Under the pieces are notes generated by a model. That model was not told the origin of the DNA. It saw only the letters and a list, made by a program, of their open reading frames with translations, and made no database searches. The position numbers and the translations under genes are program-made. Shown here one piece after another: positions 1-6,704 of a DNA stretch of 13,453 bases. How positions within the stretch are numbered: the stretch's first letter is position 1; each line of letters opens with the position of its first letter. Source of the DNA: Solirubrobacteraceae bacterium (GTDB lineage Bacteria; Actinomycetota; Thermoleophilia; Solirubrobacterales; Solirubrobacteraceae); the NCBI GenBank assembly GCA_019683665.1, contig JADGIB010000069.1, positions 1 through 13,453 on the forward strand, given 5' to 3'.

Positions 1-6
1 TGTTAA

Positions 7-147
7 AACCCCCCCGGCGGGGGCGGGGGGGGGGGCGGCGGCGGCCAGGGCGGCCGCGGTCGCGGCGGCCAGGGCGGCGGGCGCGGGCCCGGCGGGCGCG
101 GCCAGGGCGGCGGCGGTGGCCGCGGCCAGCAGGGAGGTGGGCGATAG
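7..147 (+). CDS. rpsC: Ribosomal protein uS3, C-terminal tail only (partial)
   Basis: The frame that ends at TAG 145-147, directly against the rplP ATG, is open back to base 7 and encodes a tail made almost only of Gly, Arg and Gln. In the S10 operon the gene before rplP is rpsC, and high-GC actinobacterial S3 proteins often carry basic, Gly-rich C-terminal extensions, so this is most likely the end of S3, a small-subunit head protein at the mRNA entry channel. No conserved S3 domain lies inside the window, so identity rests on position and composition. An in-frame TAA at 4-6 and homopolymer runs at 9-35 suggest that the first ~35 bases are unreliable. The last codons also hold the Shine-Dalgarno sequence GGGAGGTG (132-139) of rplP. 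Confidence 0.68.
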   Translation, partial: NPPGGGGGGGGGGQGGRGRGGQGGGRGPGGRGQGGGGGRGQQGGGR

Positions 148-564
148 ATGCTGTCCCCCAAGCGCGTCAAGCACCGCAAGCAGCACCGCGGCCGCCGCGC
201 CGGCGTGTCGCGCGGGCAGACGACGGTCCAGTTCGGCGAGTACGGCATCAAGGCGCTCGACGCCGGCTGGCTCACGAACCGCCAGATCGAGGCCGCCCGT
301 ATCGCGATGACCCGCAAGATCAAGCGCGGCGGCAAGGTCTGGATCAACGTCTTCCCGGACAAGTCGTTCACGAAGAAGCCGGCCGAGACCCGCATGGGCT
401 CCGGCAAGGGCTCGCCCGAGGGCTGGGTCGCGGTCGTCAAGCCGGGCCGCGTCATGTTCGAGCTGTCCGGCGTGCCCGAGCCGCTGGCCCGTGAGGCGAT
501 GCGCCTGGCCGGTCACAAGCTGCCGGTCCGCACGAAGTTCGTCACCCGAGAGGACAGCGAGTGA
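148..564 (+). CDS. rplP: 50S ribosomal protein L16 (uL16)
   Basis: This 138-residue protein matches the usual length of uL16, which sits near the peptidyl-transferase centre and the A-site tRNA elbow of the large subunit. The N-terminus (MLSPKRVKHRKQHRG) is typical, and the conserved central block around residues 64-100 contains VWINVFPDKSFTKKPAE and RMGSGKG. Arg82 lies where E. coli carries the hydroxylatable Arg81. ATG 148 is chosen because it fits the family start exactly and is preceded by a strong GGGAGGTG about 9 bases upstream. The start codon abuts the rpsC stop, and the stop TGA (562-564) overlaps the rpmC start, so the three are probably translated in a coupled way. Confidence 0.98.
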   Translation: MLSPKRVKHRKQHRGRRAGVSRGQTTVQFGEYGIKALDAGWLTNRQIEAARIAMTRKIKRGGKVWINVFPDKSFTKKPAETRMGSGKGSPEGWVAVVKPGRVMFELSGVPEPLAREAMRLAGHKLPVRTKFVTREDSE

Positions 565-776
565 TGGCGACGCAGACGGCACGTGAGCTGCGCGAGCTCG
601 ACGACACCCAGCTCGTCGAGCACATCCAGACCCTCCGCCGGGACCTGTTCGGCCTGCGCTTCCAGCACGCCACCGGCGAGCTGGAGAACACCGCAAGCCT
701 CCGGAACACCAAGCGCGCGCTGGCGCGGGCCCTCACCGTGGCCCGCGAGCGCGGCATCGACACCAACCAGATCTGA
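564..776 (+). CDS. rpmC: 50S ribosomal protein L29 (uL29)
   Basis: A 70-residue two-helix protein with the L29 signature in the second helix (KRALARALTVARER). uL29 lies beside the polypeptide exit tunnel, next to uL23, where chaperones and targeting factors dock. Two starts are possible: GTG 561 and ATG 564. I prefer ATG 564, because it overlaps the rplP stop by one base (TGATG) and lies about 9 bases from the AGAGGA at 549-554; the GTG would add a single Met. The C-terminus (RERGIDTNQI) ends shortly after the second helix, as usual. The stop TGA (774-776) again overlaps the next ATG by one base, so rpsQ is coupled to it. Confidence 0.96.
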   Translation: MATQTARELRELDDTQLVEHIQTLRRDLFGLRFQHATGELENTASLRNTKRALARALTVARERGIDTNQI

Positions 777-1330
777 TGGCTGACGAAGAGACCACCGAGG
801 AGACGCCCGTCGAGGCGACGGAGCCGGAGGCGACCGAGGCCGACGCGGCCGAGGCCCCCGCCGAGGAGGCTCCCGCTCCCCTGTCCGCCAAGGAGCAGCG
901 GGCCCGCGCGAAGCACCTCGCGGCCTCGAAGCGTCCGCCGCGGACCCCGGAGGAGCGCCACGCCGAGCGCCAGGCCGAGCGGGCCCGCAAGGCCCGCCTG
1001 CGCCGCGCGCGCCGGCTGAAGGAGCGCGAGGCCCGCAAGGCCGCGCCGAAGACCCCGCCGCCCGAGCCGGTGCCGCACGTCCACGGGCGCAAGAAGGTGC
1101 GCCAGGGCGTCGTCGTCTCCGACAAGGCGGACAAGACGATCACGGTCCGCGTCGACACCGCGCGCCGCCATCGCCGCTACGAGAAGATCGTGCGCACGTC
1201 CACGACGCTGCACGCCCACGACGAGGCCAACGAGGCGCACGTCGGCGACACCGTGCGCGTCGAGGAGAGCCGTCCGCTCTCGCGCACGAAGCGTTGGAAG
1301 CTGGTCGAGGTCCTGGAGCGCGCCAAGTGA
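776..1330 (+). CDS. rpsQ: 30S ribosomal protein S17 (uS17) with long charged N-terminal extension
   Basis: The last ~85 residues (about 100-184) are a normal uS17 OB-fold protein, with the typical RKKVRQGVVVSDKADKT entry and the C-terminal block around RPLSRTKRWKL. uS17 binds 16S rRNA early in small-subunit assembly. Ahead of it are ~98 extra residues: an acidic Ala/Glu-rich part (1-35), a strongly basic Arg/Ala-rich, probably helical part (37-90), and a Pro-rich hinge (91-99). ATG 776 is supported by the TGATG overlap with rpmC and by a continuously GC3-rich open frame. The alternative, GTG 1070 at residue 99, would give a standard ~86-residue S17, but no Shine-Dalgarno sequence stands before it and the intervening 294 bases would be unexplained. 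The stop overlaps the rplN start. Confidence 0.95.
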   Translation: MADEETTEETPVEATEPEATEADAAEAPAEEAPAPLSAKEQRARAKHLAASKRPPRTPEERHAERQAERARKARLRRARRLKEREARKAAPKTPPPEPVPHVHGRKKVRQGVVVSDKADKTITVRVDTARRHRRYEKIVRTSTTLHAHDEANEAHVGDTVRVEESRPLSRTKRWKLVEVLERAK

Positions 1331-1695
1331 TCCAGAACGAGTCCCGTCTCAAGGTCGCCGACAACACGGGCGCGCGCGAGATCCTCGTGATCCGCGTCAA
1401 GGGCGGCTCGCGCCGCCGGTACGCGCACGTCGGCGACATCATCACCGCCACCGTCAAGCAGGCCAACCCGCAGGGGTCGGTCAAGAAGGGCGACGTCGTG
1501 ACCGCCGTGGTCGTGCGGACCAAGAAGCCGTTCGGCCGCGACGACGGCACGTACATCTCCTTCGACGAGAACGCGGCGGTGATCATCGACGCGCAGAACA
1601 ACCCGCGCGGCACCCGCATCTTCGGGCCCGTCGCGCGCGAGCTGCGCGAGCGCAACTTCATGAAGATCGTCTCGCTCGCTCCGGAGGTGCTGTAG
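1327..1695 (+). CDS. rplN: 50S ribosomal protein L14 (uL14)
   Basis: With the GTG at 1327 the product is 122 residues, the canonical uL14 length, and begins MIQNESRLKVADNTGAREI, which matches the family N-terminus. An open frame extends further upstream but only adds non-homologous residues, so I reject the longer start. uL14 is a compact beta-barrel protein at the subunit interface; it contacts 16S rRNA in intersubunit bridges and is the docking site of the silencing factor RsfS. The conserved GDIITATVKQANP and FGPVARELRERNFMKI blocks are present. The GTG overlaps the rpsQ stop in a GTGA arrangement, implying coupled translation. A GGAG lies about 10 bases upstream inside rpsQ. Confidence 0.98.
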   Translation: MIQNESRLKVADNTGAREILVIRVKGGSRRRYAHVGDIITATVKQANPQGSVKKGDVVTAVVVRTKKPFGRDDGTYISFDENAAVIIDAQNNPRGTRIFGPVARELRERNFMKIVSLAPEVL

Positions 1696-1699
1696 CCGT

Positions 1700-2026
1700 A
1701 TGGCCGCTAGGCTGAAGATCCGGCGCGACGACGAGGTCGTGGTCATCTCCGGCAAGGACCGGGGGAAGACCGGGAAGGTCCTGCGCGTGGAGCCCCGCAA
1801 GCAGCGGGTCTACGTCGAGGGGCTGAACATCGTCAAGCGTCACCAGAAGCCGTCGGCTCTGAACCCCAACGCTCAGGCCGGCGTCATCGAGCGGGAAGGC
1901 CCGATCCACATCTCGAACGTGGCGCTGGTCGACCCGAAGGACAAGAAGCCGACGCGCGTCGGCATCAAGCGAGAGGACGGGAAGCGCTACCGCGTCGCCC
2001 GTCGCTCCGGACAGCAGATCGACTGA
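1700..2026 (+). CDS. rplX: 50S ribosomal protein L24 (uL24)
   Basis: A 108-residue protein with an N-terminal KOW motif (around residues 8-35, DEVVVISGKDRGKTGKVLRV) followed by the conserved GLNIVKRHQKP segment. uL24 is an assembly initiator that binds the 5' domain of 23S rRNA and lies near the tunnel exit. The ATG is preceded by GGAGGTG (1682-1688) inside the end of rplN, and only four bases separate the two genes. The stop TGA overlaps the rplE ATG by one base. The C-terminal part (GIKREDGKRYRVARRSGQQID) has the expected basic character. Confidence 0.97.
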   Translation: MAARLKIRRDDEVVVISGKDRGKTGKVLRVEPRKQRVYVEGLNIVKRHQKPSALNPNAQAGVIEREGPIHISNVALVDPKDKKPTRVGIKREDGKRYRVARRSGQQID

Positions 2027-2598
2027 TGGCCACCGACACCCCCACCGCACCCGCCCGCCTCAAGGTCAAGTACCTGGAGGAGATCCGGCCTGCGCTCAAG
2101 GAGCAGCTCGGGCTGTCCTCGATCATGCAGGTGCCGAAGATCGAGAAGATCACGCTCAACATGGGCGTCGGCGATGCCAAGCAGGACTCCAAGATGCTCG
2201 AGGCCGCCCAGGAGCAGCTCGCGACGATCGCGGGCCAGATGCCGAGCATCCGCCGTGCCCGCAAGTCGATCGCGGCGTTCAAGCTCCGCGAGGGGATGCC
2301 GGTGGGCCTGGCCGTCACGCTGCGCGGCGACCGCGCCTACGAGTTCCTCGACCGGCTGCTGTCCATCGCGATCCCGCGCATCCGCGACTTCCGCGGGCTG
2401 AAGCGCACGTCGTTCGACGGCCGCGGCAACTACACGCTCGGCATCCGCGAGCAGATCATCTTCCCGGAGATCGACTACGACGCCATCGACCAGGTCCGCG
2501 GCCTGGACGTGACGATCACGACGACCTCCCCGAACGACGAGGGCGCGCTCGCCCTGCTGACCGCGTTCGGCATGCCATTCACCCGAGAGGACCAGTAG
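2026..2598 (+). CDS. rplE: 50S ribosomal protein L5 (uL5)
   Basis: A 190-residue protein, slightly longer than the usual ~180 because of a short Thr/Pro/Ala-rich start. uL5 binds 5S rRNA and the central protuberance and contacts P-site tRNA and the small-subunit head. Family blocks are easy to see: PKIEKITLNMGVGDA near residue 37, the basic KSIAAFKLREGMPVG stretch, and the glycine-containing GNYTLGIREQIIFPEI region towards the C-terminus. The ATG overlaps the rplX stop by one base. Seven bases follow the stop before rpsN, and the TAGGA at the stop serves as its ribosome-binding site. Confidence 0.98.
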   Translation: MATDTPTAPARLKVKYLEEIRPALKEQLGLSSIMQVPKIEKITLNMGVGDAKQDSKMLEAAQEQLATIAGQMPSIRRARKSIAAFKLREGMPVGLAVTLRGDRAYEFLDRLLSIAIPRIRDFRGLKRTSFDGRGNYTLGIREQIIFPEIDYDAIDQVRGLDVTITTTSPNDEGALALLTAFGMPFTREDQ

Positions 2599-2605
2599 GA
2601 ACGCC

Positions 2606-2791
2606 ATGGCGAAGACCTCGCAGCGCGTCCGCCAGGCGCGCCCCGCCAAGTACAAGACCCGGGAGTACACTCGCTGCCGCCGCTGCGGCCGCCCCCGCGC
2701 CGTGTACCGCAAGTTCGGCGTCTGCCGGATCTGCCTGCGCGAGCTGGCGCACGAGGGCTACATCCCCGGGATGACGAAGAGCAGCTGGTAG
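2606..2791 (+). CDS. rpsN: 30S ribosomal protein S14, zinc-binding type (uS14, type Z)
   Basis: This 61-residue protein is the short zinc form of uS14. Two CxxC pairs, Cys24/Cys27 and Cys40/Cys43, form the zinc ribbon, and the C-terminus GYIPGMTKSSW is typical of type Z. uS14 sits in the small-subunit head and is a late assembly protein. Many actinobacteria also carry a zinc-independent paralogue elsewhere, under Zur control, but the window cannot show whether this genome does. ATG 2606 follows TAGGA at 2597-2601, which overlaps the rplE stop. Confidence 0.98.
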   Translation: MAKTSQRVRQARPAKYKTREYTRCRRCGRPRAVYRKFGVCRICLRELAHEGYIPGMTKSSW

Positions 2792-2798
2792 CCCGACC

Positions 2799-3206
2799 AT
2801 GTCCATGACCGACCCCATCGCCGACTTCTTGACGCGGATCCGCAACGCGATCCACGCGGCGCACGAGTCCGTGGAGATCCCGTCGAGCAAGCTCAAGGTC
2901 GAGATGGCGCGCATCCTCAAGGAGCAGGGCTACATCGACGGCTTCGACGTGGAGGGACCGAACGCCGACCACCCGGGCGAGATCATCCGCCTGCGGCTGA
3001 AGTACACGGACTCCCGCCAGTCGGCCATCACCGGCCTGGAGCGCGTCTCGCGCCCCGGCCAGCGCCACTACGTCCCGGCGTCGAAGATCCCGAAGGTGCA
3101 GGGCGGCATGGGCACGGCGATCGTGTCCACGTCGCGAGGTGTCATGACCGGCCACGAGGCGCGTCGCGCCGGCGTGGGCGGCGAAGTCGTTGCGAAGGTG
3201 TGGTGA
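2799..3206 (+). CDS. rpsH: 30S ribosomal protein S8 (uS8)
   Basis: A 135-residue uS8, beginning MSMTDPIADFLTRIRNA as in most bacteria and ending with the RNA-binding block STSRGVMTGHEARRAGVGGE. uS8 binds helix 21 of 16S rRNA and is a primary assembly protein; in E. coli it is also the autogenous repressor of the spc operon, acting on the rplE region. I see no obvious copy of its rRNA target in the leader regions here. Two ATGs lie close together (2799 and 2805); the first matches the family start. No strong Shine-Dalgarno sequence precedes it, and it lies only seven bases after rpsN, so reinitiation is likely. Confidence 0.98.
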   Translation: MSMTDPIADFLTRIRNAIHAAHESVEIPSSKLKVEMARILKEQGYIDGFDVEGPNADHPGEIIRLRLKYTDSRQSAITGLERVSRPGQRHYVPASKIPKVQGGMGTAIVSTSRGVMTGHEARRAGVGGEVVAKVW

Positions 3207-3207
3207 C

Positions 3208-3741
3208 GTGAGCCGCATCGGTCGAAAGCCCATCCCCGTCCCCTCGGGGGTCGAGGTCACCATCGATCCCGGCGAGGTCCGCGTGAAGGGCCCGAAGGGC
3301 GAGCTGAGCGAGCGCATCCACCGTGACATCACCGTCACGCAGGAGGGCGACGAGCTCATCGTCACGCGCCCGACGGACCGCGGCCCGCACCGGGCCCTGC
3401 ACGGCCTGACGCGCTCGCTCGTGGCCAACATGGTCGAGGGCGTCACCAACGGCTACCAGAAGGCGCTCGAGATCCAGGGCGTCGGCTACCGCGCGCAGCT
3501 CAAGGGCAAGGACCTCGAGCTCGCGCTCGGCTACTCGCACCCGGTGTCGATCAAGGCGCCGGAGGGCATCGAGTTCGAGGTCCCCCAGCCGACCCGCATC
3601 GTGGTCAAGGGGATCAGCAAGCAGCTCGTGGGCGAGGTGGCCGCCAACATCCGCAAGCAGCGGCCGCCGGAGCCCTACAAGGGCAAGGGGATCCGCTACG
3701 AGGGCGAGTACGTCGCCCGGAAGGTCGGGAAGCGCGCATGA
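3208..3741 (+). CDS. rplF: 50S ribosomal protein L6 (uL6)
   Basis: With GTG 3208 the protein is 177 residues, the same length as E. coli uL6, and starts MSRIGRKPIPVPSGVEV. The frame is open further upstream to 3190, but those residues overlap rpsH and are not family-like. uL6 has two homologous beta-rich domains; the second ends in the conserved rRNA-binding region around the IRKQRPPEPYKGKGIRYEGE segment (residues ~151-170). It lies near the sarcin-ricin loop and the GTPase-associated region. GAAGGTG at 3194-3200 is a plausible ribosome-binding site. The stop overlaps the rplR ATG as ATGA. Confidence 0.98.
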   Translation: MSRIGRKPIPVPSGVEVTIDPGEVRVKGPKGELSERIHRDITVTQEGDELIVTRPTDRGPHRALHGLTRSLVANMVEGVTNGYQKALEIQGVGYRAQLKGKDLELALGYSHPVSIKAPEGIEFEVPQPTRIVVKGISKQLVGEVAANIRKQRPPEPYKGKGIRYEGEYVARKVGKRA

Positions 3742-4091
3742 CGGTTCTGACGAAGGAAGCGCGCCGCCTCAAGCGTCGCCGCCGCGTGCGGGCCAAGGTC
3801 GTCGGCACGGCGACCCGTCCGCGCCTGGCCGTGTTCCGCTCCAACCGCGGCGTGTTCGCCCAGCTCATCGACGACGAGGCCGGCCACACGATCGCGGCCG
3901 CCCAGTGGACCGAGCCCGAGGTGCGTGGCCTCGGCCGCATGGAGCAGGCCAGGCGCGTGGGCGAGCTCATCGCCGAGCGCGCGAAGGCCGCCGGCGTCGA
4001 GCGCGCGGTCTTCGACCGTGGCGGCTACCGCTACCACGGCCGGGTCAAGGCGGTGGCGGACGGCGCCCGCGAGGCCGGACTGGCAATCTAG
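3738..4091 (+). CDS. rplR: 50S ribosomal protein L18 (uL18)
   Basis: A 117-residue uL18, the usual length. The basic N-terminus (residues 5-25, rich in Lys and Arg) and the following RPRLAVFRSNRGVFAQLIDD strand form the 5S rRNA-binding part; the C-terminal half contains the conserved VFDRGGYRYHGRVKAVADG motif. Together with uL5, uL18 anchors 5S rRNA in the central protuberance. Its start codon overlaps the rplF stop by four bases, implying coupled translation. Twelve bases separate it from rpsE, starting with AGGAAGAG, the rpsE ribosome-binding site. Confidence 0.98.
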   Translation: MTVLTKEARRLKRRRRVRAKVVGTATRPRLAVFRSNRGVFAQLIDDEAGHTIAAAQWTEPEVRGLGRMEQARRVGELIAERAKAAGVERAVFDRGGYRYHGRVKAVADGAREAGLAI

Positions 4092-4103
4092 GAAGAGACT
4101 CTG

Positions 4104-4678
<575 letters not shown>

Positions 4679-4679
<1 letters not shown>

Positions 4680-4855
4680 TGGGGGCTCTGAAGGTCACGC
4701 AGGTCAAGAGCCGCAACGGCGCCAACCACGCCCAGCGCGAGACGCTGCGCTCGCTGGGGCTGCGGCGCATCGGCCACACGGTCGAGGTCAAGGACAACCC
4801 GCAGACCCGGGGCATGCTGCACCGGGTCCGTCACCTGGTGAAGGTCGATGGCTGA
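4679..4855 (+). CDS. rpmD: 50S ribosomal protein L30 (uL30)
   Basis: A 58-residue protein starting MGALKVTQVKSRNGA, with the uL30 motif LRSLGLRRIGHTVEVKDNP and ending shortly after VRHLVKV. uL30 is a small large-subunit protein with a ferredoxin-like fold that binds 23S rRNA. The gene is easily missed because an open frame extends far upstream inside rpsE; the true ATG is 4679-4681, overlapping the rpsE stop by one base. The product length fits the family, and the position between rpsE and rplO is the classical one. The end overlaps the rplO start by eight bases. Confidence 0.97.
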
Positions 4856-5354
4856 CAACGCTTCCAACGAGAACGAGCGGATCGGGCTGCACTCGCTGAG
4901 CCCCGCCCCCGGCTCCCGCCGCCCGCGCAAGCGCGTCGGGCGCGGCGAGGGGTCCGGCACCGGCAAGACGTCGGGCCGCGGGCAGAAGGGCGCCGGCGCG
5001 CGCTCGGGCAACAAGAAGCGGCCGAACTTCGAGGGCGGGCAGATGCCCATCCACATGCGGATGCGCAAGCTGCGCGGCCCGCACATGAAGAAGTCGATGC
5101 CGTTCGAGCCGTTCCGCACGCACACGCAGCCGGTGAACCTCGGCGACCTGGAGAAGCGCTTCGACGCGGGCGCCGAGGTCACGCTCGAGGACTACGCCAA
5201 GACCGGCATCGCCAAGCGCAAGGGCGTGCCCGTGAAGGTGCTCGCGAAGGGCGACCTGAGCAAGGCGCTCACCGTCCACGCGCACCAGTTCAGCGCGACC
5301 GCGCGCGAGCGCATCGAGGCCGCCGGCGGCACCTGCGTCGTCGTCGAGGACTAG
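4848..5354 (+). CDS. rplO: 50S ribosomal protein L15 (uL15)
   Basis: A 168-residue uL15, longer than the ~145-residue E. coli form mostly through about 11 extra N-terminal residues before the family start (GLHSLSPAPGSRRPRKRVGRG) and a somewhat longer C-terminal domain. The glycine/basic extended arm (residues ~20-55, with GSGTGKTSGRGQKG) penetrates 23S rRNA and is needed late in subunit assembly. The start lies inside rpmD, with an eight-base overlap, and GGTGAAGG just ahead acts as ribosome-binding site. It is the last gene of the compact ribosomal block: a hairpin starts immediately after its stop. Confidence 0.97.
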   Translation: MADNASNENERIGLHSLSPAPGSRRPRKRVGRGEGSGTGKTSGRGQKGAGARSGNKKRPNFEGGQMPIHMRMRKLRGPHMKKSMPFEPFRTHTQPVNLGDLEKRFDAGAEVTLEDYAKTGIAKRKGVPVKVLAKGDLSKALTVHAHQFSATARERIEAAGGTCVVVED

Positions 5355-5384
5355 GCCCGGTGGGGTCGCCGACGCCCGCCGGGT
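5355..5384 (+). terminator. GC hairpin directly after rplO (terminator or attenuator)
   Basis: Bases 5356-5364 (CCCGGTGGG) can pair with 5375-5383 (CCCGCCGGG), giving a nine-pair stem with one G-U pair and a ten-base loop, starting two bases after the rplO stop. No T-run follows, so it is not a classical intrinsic terminator, but high-GC actinobacteria often use hairpins without U-tracts. It could also stabilise mRNA or tune expression of secY relative to the ribosomal genes. The structure is read by eye. Confidence 0.5.
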
Positions 5385-5395
5385 CCAGCCCCCGA

Positions 5396-5401
5396 TAGTC
5401 T
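5396..5401 (+). promoter_or_regulatory. Possible -10 element (TAGTCT) of secY, near-leaderless
   Basis: TAGTCT ends 12 bases before the secY ATG at 5414 and resembles the TANNNT -10 hexamer of actinobacterial housekeeping promoters. No good -35 and no Shine-Dalgarno sequence are visible; transcription from here would start only about six bases before the ATG, giving a near-leaderless mRNA. The same arrangement occurs before map. Confidence 0.42.
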
Positions 5402-5413
5402 CCTGAGCGCCGC

Positions 5414-6691
5414 ATGCTCTCGACGATCCTCAGCGCCTTCACGGTCGCCGACATCCGCAAGAAGCTGCTGTTCACGGCGGCGATCCTGGCGCTCTACCGG
5501 CTCGGTGCGTACATCCCGGTCCCCGGCGTCAGCGCCGAGGGCGTCGAGGCCCTGCGCCGCCAGCAGCAGTTCAGCGACGGCGGCGTGCTCCAGTTCCTGA
5601 ACGTCTTCTCGGGCGGCGGCCTGTCGCGGATCGCGCTGTTCGCGCTGGGCATCATGCCCTACATCACCGCCTCGATCATCCTGCAGCTCCTGACGGTCGT
5701 CGTGCCGTCGCTGGAGAAGCTGCAGAAGGAGGGCGAGGTCGGCCAGCAGCGCATCACGCAGTACACGCGCTACCTCACCGTCGGCCTCGCGTTCGGCCAG
5801 GCGATCGGCTACGTCTTCCTCTTCAAGTCGTTCACCGACGACGCCGGCGCGCCGCTGATCCAGCCGTTCAACGCCGGCACGGTGTTCCTCATCGTCCTCT
5901 CGCTCACCGCGGGCACGATCCTGCTGATGTGGATGGGCGAGCTCATCACCCAGCGCGGGATCGGCAACGGCATCTCGCTGATGATCTTCGCCTCGATCGT
6001 CGCCGGGCTGCCGAACGGCATCTCGCAGTGGTGGAACAGCGACGACCAGGTCTTCCAGGTGATGATGCCGTTCCTGGCGCTCGCCGTGATCGCGGCCGTC
6101 GTCTTCGTCCAGGAGGGCCAGCGGCGGATCCCGATCCAGTACGCCAAGCGCGTCATCGGGCGGCGCATGACCCAGGGCGGCCAGACCTACCTGCCGCTGC
6201 GCGTGAACATGGCCGGCGTCATCCCGGTCATCTTCGCCGCCTCGATCATGGCCTTCCCGCCGACGATCGGGCAGCTGCTGAACACGGACTGGGCGACGGA
6301 CTTCTCGAACTTCTTCTCGCCCAGCGACTGGCCCTACATCGTGGGCGAGTCGTTCTTCATCATCGTCTTCACGTACTTCTACACGGCGGTCACCTTCAAC
6401 CCGGTCGACCAGGCCGACAACCTCAAGAAGTACGGCGGGTTCATCCCGGGCGTGCGCCCCGGGCGCCCGACCGCGGAGTTCCTCGACCGCATCCTCGCGC
6501 GCCTGACGTTCCCGGGCGCCCTCTACCTGGCCGCGGTCGCGGCGCTGCCGACGATCCTCATCAACCAGACCTCGGCGACGTTCTACTTCGGCGGGACCTC
6601 GCTGCTGATCGTCGTCGGCGTGGCCCTCGACACGATGAAGCAGCTCGAGGCCCAGCTGATGATGCGCAACTACGAAGGTTTCTTGAAGTAG
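5414..6691 (+). CDS. secY: Protein translocase subunit SecY
   Basis: A 425-residue polytopic membrane protein, the central channel of the SecYEG translocon for secreted and inner-membrane proteins. Ten hydrophobic segments are visible, roughly at residues 17-37, 72-97, 118-137, 154-175, 182-199, 216-233, 265-284, 310-328, 364-384 and 392-406. Family motifs include ALGIMPYITASIILQLL (residues 77-93), the cytosolic EKLQKEGEVGQQRITQYTRY, RGIGNGISLMIF (181-192), the C5 loop GGFIPGVRPGRPT (341-353), which contacts SecA and ribosomes, and the terminal YEGFLK. ATG 5414 matches the family start (MLSTILSAF) but lacks a Shine-Dalgarno sequence; the gene is separated from rplO by 59 bases with a hairpin and a -10-like hexamer, so it may head its own transcript with adk. 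Confidence 0.98.
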   Translation: MLSTILSAFTVADIRKKLLFTAAILALYRLGAYIPVPGVSAEGVEALRRQQQFSDGGVLQFLNVFSGGGLSRIALFALGIMPYITASIILQLLTVVVPSLEKLQKEGEVGQQRITQYTRYLTVGLAFGQAIGYVFLFKSFTDDAGAPLIQPFNAGTVFLIVLSLTAGTILLMWMGELITQRGIGNGISLMIFASIVAGLPNGISQWWNSDDQVFQVMMPFLALAVIAAVVFVQEGQRRIPIQYAKRVIGRRMTQGGQTYLPLRVNMAGVIPVIFAASIMAFPPTIGQLLNTDWATDFSNFFSPSDWPYIVGESFFIIVFTYFYTAVTFNPVDQADNLKKYGGFIPGVRPGRPTAEFLDRILARLTFPGALYLAAVAALPTILINQTSATFYFGGTSLLIVVGVALDTMKQLEAQLMMRNYEGFLK

Positions 6692-6704
6692 GATCACGCG
6701 TCCC

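Noticed and set aside
1294..1326. Upstream start for rplN
   Set aside because: The extra residues overlap rpsQ and are unlike the family; GTG 1327 gives the canonical 122-residue uL14.
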